This document shows positions 1 to 5,170 of a stretch of DNA of 5,813 nt, one piece after another. Made by a program: the position numbers and the translations under genes. Under the pieces are notes generated by a model. That model searched no databases, had not been told where the DNA came from, and was given only the letters and a program-made list of their open reading frames with translations. Origin of the DNA: Litorimonas sp049647245 (GTDB taxonomy: Bacteria; Pseudomonadota; Alphaproteobacteria; Caulobacterales; Maricaulaceae). The number at the start of each line of letters is the position of its first letter. The stretch's first letter is position 1. Location of the stretch: contig JBARXH010000198.1 in NCBI GenBank assembly GCA_049647245.1, positions 1 through 5,813 of the forward strand, read 5' to 3'.

Positions 1-177
1 GTCGACCTCCAGATTGTTCAGATCCTGGCCGGGGTTGGAGAAGTGATAGGCCGACAGCACCATGACGGTGATCGCATCGGAGGATGCGGCAGGAGGCGGA
101 ACAGGGGCCGTGCCGCGGTCCGGAACGCTAGCGCAGGCCGACAGGACCAGAGCGCCGAAAATCCATAAGTGTTTCAT
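1..177 (-). CDS. DUF5694-type lipoprotein, N-terminal part only
   Basis: Only the first 59 residues are present; the gene runs off the left edge. It opens MKHLWIFGALVLSACAS: a short basic start, a hydrophobic stretch and a lipobox LSAC, so Cys15 should be lipidated after signal peptidase II cleavage. The residue after Cys is Ala, not Asp, which in Gram-negatives favours the outer membrane. A Pro/Ala-rich linker follows (about residues 18-34). Then comes VMVLSAYHFSNPGQDLNNLE, which resembles the opening of DUF5694 proteins (usually 'vlGtfHFanPG.D.vnvevDDv'), a family without a settled function. The ATG lies 4 bases after the pepN stop, and an AGAGG sits 8 nt upstream of it inside the last pepN codons, so it is probably co-transcribed and translationally coupled with pepN. 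The lipoprotein signal is seen directly; the family call is from memory of a short conserved stretch. Confidence 0.72.
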   Translation of the reverse strand, partial: MKHLWIFGALVLSACASVPDRGTAPVPPPAASSDAITVMVLSAYHFSNPGQDLNNLEVD

Positions 178-181
178 GGGT

Positions 182-2827
182 CTAACCTCTGATGCGTTCC
201 GCGATCTCCAGCACGTTCTTGCTAGGCCCGGCGTCGATGATGCGGTCCAGCTCGGACCGGATCATGGCCTGGCGTCGCGAGTCCAGCTTCCGCCAGATTT
301 CGAACGCGCCGAGCAGGCGGGCGGCCACGGACGGGTTGCGGTCGTCCATGTCCAGCACCTGGTCGGCGAAGAAGCGGTAGCCGGAGCCGTCCAGCTTGTG
401 GAACAGCTTGGCGTTGCCCATGGCGAAGCCGCCGACCAGAGCGCGCACACGGTTGGGATTGTTGCGCTCGTAGGTCGGGGTCTCGGCCAGCCGGGTGATG
501 GCATGGATGCCGTCCGCGTGGTGGCGCATGGCCTGAACGGAGAACCATTTATCCAGCACGAGCGGCTTGTCCTTCCAGCGCGCAAAGAATCCTTCCATGC
601 TCTGCTCCACGCGCTGCCCGCCGAGACGGGACAGCACGACCAGCGCGCCGAGTTCGTCCGTCATGTTGGTCGCCTGGTCCAGCTGGTTGGAGGCGAGCGG
701 CGCCGCCATCGGGTCGAACCGCGCCGCCAGAAGCGCAAGGCAGCGGCCCTTGAATGCGCGGCGTCCGGCAGCTTCCGCGTCCGGAGAGAAGGGTCCCGTG
801 TCGATGCGCGCGCGGTAGCCGTCCAGCAGCGCGTCGCGCAGCCGGTCGGCCACGGCCCGGGACAGCCAGTTGACGGCCTCGTGAACGGCGATGGGATCGA
901 CCGGCGCGGCCGCCATCAGCACTTCCATGGAGGTGGGCGGGGTGAGCACGAGCGCCTTGAACGCATCGTCGAACATAGGATCGGCCAGCGTCTTGCCCAG
1001 AGCGTCCGCATAGTCCCGCAGCGATGTGTCCGTGTCCGGCATCTCGCCCGCTTCCAGCGCCTTTGCAAAATCGACCAGGAGGCGGCGCGCCAGCGTCTGG
1101 CCCGCTTCCCAGCGGTTGAACGCATCCGGATCGTTGCCCATCAGGCGGATCAGGTCCGCCGTGGAGGCGTCGCTGTCCAGTTTCACGGGCGCGGAGAAGC
1201 CCTGCAGGATGGACAGGGAGTGAGGCACGTCGAAGCGTGGATAGGAGACGTCCGCATCTTCCGTCGTCATTACGGTCAGTTGCGGCTCCATGAGGGGGCC
1301 GTCATCCCCGATGGCCTGCCAGCGGATGGGCAGAACGACCGGCTCCTTCATCGGCTGGCCGGGCGTCGGCGCGGTGGCCTGCGCGAACGACACGACCTGG
1401 CTGATGACGGGCGTGGTCGGCGTCTGGTGACGGCGCACGGACAGACGCGGCGTGCCAGCCTGCTGGTACCAGCGCATGAACTGGCTCATATCCTCGCCCG
1501 ACGCCGCCTCGAAGCAGGCGAGGAACTGCTCGACCGTTGCCGCCGTGCCGTCCAGGCGCTCGAAATAGACGTCGCAGCCCTTGCGGAACGTCTCCTCCCC
1601 CAGCCAGGTCTGGAGCATCCGGATCAGCTCGGCGCCTTTTTCGTAAATGGTCGCCGTGTAGAAATTGTCAATCTTCAGATAGCTGTCGGGCCGGACGGGG
1701 TGGGCCAGCGGACCGGCATCTTCGGCGAACTGACGCGCCCGCAGCGCGCGGACGTCCTTGATGCGCTGCACGGCTGCGCCGCGCTGGTCCGCGCTGAATT
1801 CCTGATCGCGGAAGACGGTGAAGCCTTCCTTCAGGCAGAGCTGGAACCAGTCGCGGCAGGTGATGCGGTTGCCGGTCCAGTTGTGGAAATATTCGTGCGC
1901 CACGACGGACTCGATACGCTCGAAATTCATGTCGGTCGCCGTTTCCGCATCCGCCAGCAGGAGCGCGGAGTTGAACACGTTCAGGCCCTTGTTCTCCATG
2001 GCGCCGAAGTTGAAGTCGCGAACCGCGACGATCATGAACCGGTCGAGGTCGTATTCCCGTCCGAAGGCGCGTTCGTCCCACGCCATGCTGCGCTTCAGAC
2101 TGTCCATGGCATAGGCCGCGCGCGGCGCGTCACCGGGATCGACGAAGATCTCCAGCGGAATATGCCGCCCGCTCATGGTCGTGAAGCTGTCCTCCAGCAG
2201 GTCGAACTCGCCCGCGACCAGCGCGAACAGATAGCAGGGCTTGGGGAAGGGGTCGTGCCAGACGGCGAAGTGTCGTCCGTCCTCCAGATCGCCGCCATCG
2301 ACCCGGTTTCCGTTGGCGAGTAGTGTCGGGTATTGCGCCTTGTCGGCGTCGATCAGGACGGTGAACACGCTCATCACGTCCGGCCGGTCGGGATAGTAGG
2401 TGATCCGCCGGAAACCTTCCGCCTCGCACTGGGTGCAGAAGCGCCCGCCCGACACGTAGAGTCCCATCAGCGTCGTGTTGGCGCTCGGATCGCAGGTCGA
2501 CGTGACGTTCAGCGTGAAGCTGTCCGGCAGATCGTCGATGATCAGCTGGTCCTGCGTCAGCCGGTATTCCGTGCGCTTGAGGGCGCGGCCGTCCACCTCC
2601 ACCGACACCAGCTCGATCGCCTCGCCGTCCAGGACCAACGCCCCGGGCGCGGTGCGCGTCATCTTCAGCAGCGACCGCACCTGCGTCTTCTTCGGGTCGA
2701 GCCGGAAATCGAACCGCGATTCCTTCAGGTCGAAATTGTAGGGCGTGTAGTCGGACAGGCGTGTCGGGGTCGGCGCTGTGTCGGTTTTCTTGCCGCGATT
2801 TATGCGGCCTGCGCGGCAAAGCTGCAA
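182..2827 (-). CDS. pepN: Aminopeptidase N (M1 family zinc metallopeptidase)
   Basis: This cytoplasmic exopeptidase removes N-terminal residues from peptides and is a main enzyme of late protein turnover. From the TTG at 2827 it is 881 aa, close to the 870 aa of E. coli PepN, and it aligns throughout. Visible landmarks are QCEAEG (Gln133, substrate anchor), the GAMEN exopeptidase motif (275-279, Glu278), the zinc site HEYFH-x18-E (His311, His315, Glu334, with Glu312 as catalytic base) and catalytic Tyr395 in TATIYEKGAE. Spacing between these matches E. coli exactly, with a constant offset of 14. After the catalytic domain come the Ig-like segment (about 455-560) and the helical C-terminal domain, ending with NPNRVRALVGGF and DGSGYRF blocks. 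The start is uncertain: there is no ATG or GTG between the in-frame upstream TAA and residue 56. TTG at 2827 is the only conventional candidate, and its Shine-Dalgarno is poor. It is followed directly by a DUF5694-type lipoprotein gene. Confidence 0.97.
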   Translation of the reverse strand: MQLCRAGRINRGKKTDTAPTPTRLSDYTPYNFDLKESRFDFRLDPKKTQVRSLLKMTRTAPGALVLDGEAIELVSVEVDGRALKRTEYRLTQDQLIIDDLPDSFTLNVTSTCDPSANTTLMGLYVSGGRFCTQCEAEGFRRITYYPDRPDVMSVFTVLIDADKAQYPTLLANGNRVDGGDLEDGRHFAVWHDPFPKPCYLFALVAGEFDLLEDSFTTMSGRHIPLEIFVDPGDAPRAAYAMDSLKRSMAWDERAFGREYDLDRFMIVAVRDFNFGAMENKGLNVFNSALLLADAETATDMNFERIESVVAHEYFHNWTGNRITCRDWFQLCLKEGFTVFRDQEFSADQRGAAVQRIKDVRALRARQFAEDAGPLAHPVRPDSYLKIDNFYTATIYEKGAELIRMLQTWLGEETFRKGCDVYFERLDGTAATVEQFLACFEAASGEDMSQFMRWYQQAGTPRLSVRRHQTPTTPVISQVVSFAQATAPTPGQPMKEPVVLPIRWQAIGDDGPLMEPQLTVMTTEDADVSYPRFDVPHSLSILQGFSAPVKLDSDASTADLIRLMGNDPDAFNRWEAGQTLARRLLVDFAKALEAGEMPDTDTSLRDYADALGKTLADPMFDDAFKALVLTPPTSMEVLMAAAPVDPIAVHEAVNWLSRAVADRLRDALLDGYRARIDTGPFSPDAEAAGRRAFKGRCLALLAARFDPMAAPLASNQLDQATNMTDELGALVVLSRLGGQRVEQSMEGFFARWKDKPLVLDKWFSVQAMRHHADGIHAITRLAETPTYERNNPNRVRALVGGFAMGNAKLFHKLDGSGYRFFADQVLDMDDRNPSVAARLLGAFEIWRKLDSRRQAMIRSELDRIIDAGPSKNVLEIAERIRG

Positions 2828-2853
2828 CGGCTCTGGCGCGAGTATGACGAATG

Positions 2854-2883
2854 TTATCTTTTAAACTATCTAGTCATTTGAAA
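2854..2883 (-). promoter_or_regulatory. Possible sigma70-like promoter for pepN
   Basis: The region just upstream of pepN is much more AT-rich than the rest of the window (about 2850-2900). Reading on the minus strand, TTTCAA (2883-2878) and AGATAA (2859-2854) are separated by 18 bases and could be -35 and -10 elements. This would give a leader of about 20 nt before the TTG at 2827. The matches to consensus are modest and other pairings are possible, so this marks a likely promoter zone rather than a defined promoter. A minimal ORF (ATG ACT AGA TAG, from 2877) also lies here but has no visible function. Confidence 0.3.
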
Positions 2884-2899
2884 AAATTGAAGTTTTCTT

Positions 2900-2925
2900 G
2901 GAACGAAGTCGTGTTTCCGCGCATT
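2900..2925 (+). promoter_or_regulatory. Imperfect EcfG-type stress promoter upstream of the PfpI gene
   Basis: On the plus strand GGAAC (2900-2904) is followed after 17 bases by CATT (2922-2925). The alphaproteobacterial general-stress sigma factor EcfG recognises GGAAC-N16/17-CGTT, so this differs at one position, the usually conserved G of the -10. It points toward the DJ-1/PfpI gene and would give a leader of roughly 105-110 nt. General stress control of a PfpI-like protein would make biological sense, but the -10 mismatch and long leader keep this tentative. Confidence 0.25.
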
Positions 2926-3040
2926 GATTAGGCAAGACGGGCTGAAAAGGCCCGCCGCGACGACAATAGTGCACCTGACCGGGCGGAGTTTTCCGTCACG
3001 ACCTGTGTGCCGCGGTTGAACTCCTGACATAGGAGACACC

Positions 3041-3616
3041 ATGTCAAACTTGAACCAGAAGAAAATCCTCATCATCGCCGCCGACGGCTTCCAGCAGGAA
3101 GAGTTTTTCGAGCCGATGGACTACATGCGCGACAAAGGCGCGACCGTCCACGTCGCTTCGATGAAAACCGAACCGATCAAGGCAGACAGCCAAGAGGCGC
3201 GCGAATACACGCCGGAGCTGACATTCGGAGACGTGACGGTCGCCGACTATGACGCCCTCATCGTTCCGGGTGGCCTGAAGAATCCCGATACGCTGCGCAT
3301 GCAGGACGATGCCGTCCAGCTCGTGCGGGATTTTGCCGAAGCCGGCAAAACCATCGGCGCGATCTGCCACGGTCCGTGGTTGCTCGCCGAAGCCGATGTG
3401 ATCGAAGGCCGTGAGCTGACATCCTACCCGTCCATCCAGACCGACATGCGCAATGCAGGCGGTCGCTGGACGGACAGCGAGGTCGTCACCGACAACGGTT
3501 TCGTCACCAGCCGCAAACCCGCCGACATTCCGGCGTTCAACGCGAAGCTTGTCGAGGAGATCAAGGAAGGTCGCCACGACCGGACGTACGTGCGCGATAT
3601 GAAGCGCGCCGCGTAG
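3041..3616 (+). CDS. DJ-1/PfpI family protein (class I glutamine amidotransferase-like)
   Basis: The 191-aa length is typical of single-domain PfpI/YhbO-type proteins, cytoplasmic stress proteins described variously as proteases, glyoxalases or protein deglycases. The fold is visible as strand KKILIIAADGF (7-17), a helix to about residue 30, strand ATVHVAS (34-40), the DYDALIVPGG turn (69-78) and the nucleophile elbow AICHGPWLL with Cys109-His110. The C-terminal part contains VVTDNGFVTSRKP (148-160), also characteristic. One oddity: PfpI and YhbO have Phe-Glu-Asp-x-Glu at the active site, the first Glu assisting the Cys, whereas here it is Phe17-Gln18-Gln19-Glu20-Glu21, so that Glu appears to be Gln18. 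Exact activity therefore cannot be stated. The start is firm: AGGAG (3031-3035) lies 5 nt before the ATG. The gene stands alone, transcribed divergently from pepN and closed by a terminator at 3668. Confidence 0.93.
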   Translation: MSNLNQKKILIIAADGFQQEEFFEPMDYMRDKGATVHVASMKTEPIKADSQEAREYTPELTFGDVTVADYDALIVPGGLKNPDTLRMQDDAVQLVRDFAEAGKTIGAICHGPWLLAEADVIEGRELTSYPSIQTDMRNAGGRWTDSEVVTDNGFVTSRKPADIPAFNAKLVEEIKEGRHDRTYVRDMKRAA

Positions 3617-3630
3617 ATTATTCCGACAGA

Positions 3631-3660
3631 CCGGTCCGAACCTCAAGAAGGCCGGACCGG
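3631..3660. repeat. Inverted repeat just after the PfpI gene
   Basis: CCGGTCCG (3631-3638) and its exact reverse complement CGGACCGG (3653-3660) flank a 14-base loop, starting 14 bases after the PfpI stop codon. No T-run follows, so it is not a terminator by itself. It ends 7 bases before the terminator hairpin at 3668. In the mRNA it could form a stem that protects the 3' end or assists termination. The stem is seen in the sequence; its role is inferred. Confidence 0.55.
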
Positions 3661-3667
3661 ATCCAAG

Positions 3668-3697
3668 CCGTTCTCCCCACGGGAGGGCGGTTTTCGT
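3668..3697 (+). terminator. Rho-independent terminator of the PfpI gene
   Basis: The strands CCGTTCTCCC (3668-3677) and GGGAGGGCGG (3681-3690) pair over 10 positions, with two central G-T wobbles, around the loop CAC. The run TTTTCGTTT (3691-3699) follows. This layout separates the PfpI transcript from yghU, so yghU probably needs its own promoter in the 60 bases that follow. Confidence 0.75.
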
Positions 3698-3758
3698 TTG
3701 CGCCGAGCTCCCAGGCTCGTGACTTCCCCCGGCTCCCTTCATACGCTACCCGTGGCGC

Positions 3759-4610
3759 ATGACCGAACAGATCCTCTCCGAATACACGCCGCCCGACGTC
3801 TGGACCTGGGACACCGAGTCCGGCGGGCGGTTCGCCAACATCAACCGACCCATCAGCGGGGCGACACACGACAAGGACCGTCCGGTCGGCGAGCACCCAA
3901 TGCAGCTCTACTCCCTCGGCACGCCCAACGGGGTGAAGGTGACGATCATGCTCGAAGAGTTGCTGGCGGCGGGCCATTCGGGCGCGGAATACGATGCGTG
4001 GCTCATCAACATCGGCGAGGGCGACCAGTTCTCCTCCGGCTTCGTGGAGGTCAATCCCAACAGCAAGATTCCGGCGCTGATGGATCATTCCGAGGACGCC
4101 CCGGTGCGCATCTTCGAGTCCGGGGCGATCCTGACCTACCTGGCCGAAAAGTTCGGCATGTTCCTGCCCACGGACCGCGCCGCGCGAGCCGAGTGCCTGT
4201 CCTGGCTGTTCTGGCAGGTCGGCAGCGCGCCCTATCTGGGCGGCGGCTTCGGCCACTTCTACGCCTATGCTCCGGTGAAGATCGAATATGCCATCAACCG
4301 GTTCGCCATGGAGACCAAGCGCCAGATGGACGTGCTCGACAAGCGGCTGGCCGAACACGAATTCATCGCGGGCGACGAACTCACCATCGCCGACTTCGCG
4401 ATCTATCCCTGGTATGGCGGTCTGGCGCGCGGGCTGCTCTATGACAGCAAGGAATTCCTGCAGGTCGAAGACTATGAGCACGTCATGCGCTGGGCCCGGC
4501 AGCTGGCCGAGCGTCCGGCCGTGCGCCGCGGCCAGCTCGTCAACCGGACCTGGGACGACAAGGGCATCGCGGAGCGCCACAGCGCGAGCGCCTTCGACGG
4601 CAAGGTCTAG
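3759..4610 (+). CDS. yghU: YghU-type glutathione transferase / glutathione-dependent disulfide-bond oxidoreductase
   Basis: The protein is 283 aa (E. coli YghU is 288) and nearly collinear with it: VWTWDTESGGRFANINRP near the N-terminus, QLYSLGTPNGVKVTIMLEEL (49-68), GDQFSSGFVEVNPNSKIPAL (88-107), FESGAILTYLAEKFG (119-133), LGGGFGHFYAYAPVKIEYAI and the GDELTIADFAIYPW helix-cap region. YghU is a nu-class GST that holds two glutathiones per site and reduces disulfides. The N-terminal arm with Asn27 and the TPN motif (55-57) seen here belong to that class; there is no thioredoxin-like Cys in the TPN motif. The protein should be cytosolic and dimeric. The start at 3759 is kept because the N-terminal arm matches YghU, although no convincing Shine-Dalgarno precedes it. 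A weak -10-like TACGCT (3742-3747) would imply a very short leader. A strong terminator follows. Confidence 0.96.
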   Translation: MTEQILSEYTPPDVWTWDTESGGRFANINRPISGATHDKDRPVGEHPMQLYSLGTPNGVKVTIMLEELLAAGHSGAEYDAWLINIGEGDQFSSGFVEVNPNSKIPALMDHSEDAPVRIFESGAILTYLAEKFGMFLPTDRAARAECLSWLFWQVGSAPYLGGGFGHFYAYAPVKIEYAINRFAMETKRQMDVLDKRLAEHEFIAGDELTIADFAIYPWYGGLARGLLYDSKEFLQVEDYEHVMRWARQLAERPAVRRGQLVNRTWDDKGIAERHSASAFDGKV

Positions 4611-4630
4611 GAGACGCTCCCTTCCGGCAC

Positions 4631-4667
4631 GAAGAAGCCCGGCTCCAAGGCCGGGCTTCTTCATTTT
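4631..4667 (+). terminator. Strong rho-independent terminator of yghU
   Basis: A perfect 12-bp stem, GAAGAAGCCCGG (4631-4642) with CCGGGCTTCTTC (4651-4662), encloses an 8-base loop and is followed by ATTTTG. It lies 20 bases after the yghU stop and 15 bases before the stop codon of the convergent SpoIIAA-like gene. The T-run is only on the plus-strand exit, so it is primarily the yghU terminator, but the symmetric stem could also affect the 3' end of the opposing transcript. Confidence 0.88.
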
Positions 4668-4677
4668 GCGGTGACGC

Positions 4678-5064
4678 CTAGGCGGCTTCGAGCCATTCCT
4701 CGGCCTCTGCCAGTTCCACGATCCCGAAGGCGTCCACGTCCATCTGCGGCAGGGCCGTGCCTTCGATCTTGGCACTGGAGCGTAGGAAGGGACTGTCCGT
4801 CACGACCGCGCACCGGCCGCAATCCTCCAGCTCGCGCATCACGTTGGCCAGCGCCATGAAGCTCGACCGGACGGAGCCGAGGTCCGGGAAGTTCATCTTC
4901 GGCATTTCGAGGTAGAGTTGGTATTCGTCGTGGGCCTCGCCCAGCTGGTTGAACCAGTCCAGTACGGCTGCGGCGTCCGCGTCCGAAACGGGGCCGGTGA
5001 CGGACAGGCGCGCGATCGGCGCGTCGAAGGTGGCGTTGAGATTGGCGGTGTTCAGATCGTTGAT
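4678..5064 (-). CDS. SpoIIAA-like (STAS-fold) protein with apparent ATC start
   Basis: The frame is open from an upstream TAG (5083-5085) to the TAG at 4680-4678. From the proposed ATC at 5064 it gives 128 aa, the usual size of SpoIIAA-like single-domain proteins. The pattern fits: strand ARLSVTGPVSDADAAAV (18-34), strand YQLYLEM (48-54), a helix, then strand CAVVTDSPFLRSSAKIEG and the closing VDAFGIVELAEAEEWLEAA, which matches the family's 'F....EAl.WL' end. Such proteins are small cytosolic domains of unclear role. The frame contains no ATG, GTG or TTG upstream of the ATG at 4905, which would delete the first 53 residues of the domain and has no Shine-Dalgarno. AGGAG at 5077-5073 lies 8 nt before ATC at 5064, so an ATC start, as rare ATT/ATC starts are known, is the best reading; a base error in an original ATG is the alternative. 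A perfect stress promoter precedes it. Family call moderately sure, start less so. Confidence 0.72.
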   Translation of the reverse strand: MNDLNTANLNATFDAPIARLSVTGPVSDADAAAVLDWFNQLGEAHDEYQLYLEMPKMNFPDLGSVRSSFMALANVMRELEDCGRCAVVTDSPFLRSSAKIEGTALPQMDVDAFGIVELAEAEEWLEAA

Positions 5065-5072
5065 GACAAAGT

Positions 5073-5077
5073 CTCCT
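5073..5077 (-). promoter_or_regulatory. Ribosome binding site deciding the SpoIIAA-like start
   Basis: On the minus strand AGGAG (5077 to 5073) is a strong Shine-Dalgarno. Counting 8 nt downstream lands on ATC (5064-5062) in the frame of the SpoIIAA-like protein. The other nearby conventional start, TTG in a shifted frame, meets a stop after five codons. The site is therefore the main evidence that translation begins here rather than at the ATG at 4905. Confidence 0.65.
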
Positions 5078-5082
5078 GTTTT

Positions 5083-5107
5083 CTATGGAGATGCAACGAG
5101 TCCATAG
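5083..5107. repeat. 7-bp inverted repeat straddling the stress promoter -10
   Basis: CTATGGA (5083-5089) and TCCATAG (5101-5107) are exact reverse complements separated by 11 bases. One arm lies in the spacer of the EcfG-type promoter, the other around the expected transcription start. This is an arrangement typical of repressor operators, or of a hairpin at the 5' end of the mRNA just before the ribosome binding site. No regulator is encoded nearby, so the role is open. Confidence 0.4.
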
Positions 5108-5119
5108 TCATAGCGTTCC
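5095..5119 (-). promoter_or_regulatory. EcfG-type general stress promoter
   Basis: On the minus strand GGAAC (5119-5115), 16 bases, then CGTT (5098-5095) exactly matches the alphaproteobacterial general stress consensus GGAAC-N16/17-CGTT read by EcfG (SigT in Caulobacter). The expected start of transcription, near 5088, gives a leader of about 24 nt to the ATC at 5064, with the ribosome binding site well placed inside it. This implies the SpoIIAA-like gene is induced through the PhyR-NepR-EcfG cascade. The match is seen; sigma factor use is inferred. Confidence 0.7.
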
Positions 5120-5170
5120 GATATGGTCCTGTCCCATTGGATAAACTTAACAAATGTGGCGCGTCTTGCC

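Noticed and set aside
1..6. GTCGAC (SalI site) exactly at the window edge
   Set aside because: It falls inside the lipoprotein coding frame and is common in GC-rich DNA; it carries no biological signal by itself.
62..2323. Very long plus-strand open frame (753 codons) antisense to pepN
   Set aside because: Its product is low-complexity, rich in Arg, His, Gly, Val and Glu, and shows no recognisable domain. Its length is explained by GC-rich codon bias of the fully conserved pepN on the other strand.
2938..2954. Small hairpin CGGGC-N7-GCCCG in the pepN/PfpI intergenic region
   Set aside because: The stem is only 5 bp, has no T-run, and lies in a divergent intergenic region where no transcript needs to end; such stems are common by chance in GC-rich DNA.
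3044..3742. Minus-strand open frame antisense to the PfpI gene
   Set aside because: It mirrors the PfpI coding region and crosses its terminator; no domain and no supporting start signal.
3618..4775. Long minus-strand open frame (385 codons) across yghU and its terminator
   Set aside because: It is antisense to a clearly real yghU gene, crosses a strong terminator hairpin and has no recognisable protein features.
4678..4905. 75-residue version of the SpoIIAA-like gene starting at the ATG at 4905
   Set aside because: No Shine-Dalgarno precedes this ATG, and it would remove the first strand and helix of the domain, which are clearly encoded upstream in the same frame.
5121..5153. AT-rich stretch with ATGG-N7-CCAT and TTGG...CCAA-like symmetry between the GST and SpoIIAA-like genes
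   Set aside because: The symmetry is weak and imperfect, and no regulator or second promoter can be assigned; kept only as a possible upstream regulatory site.
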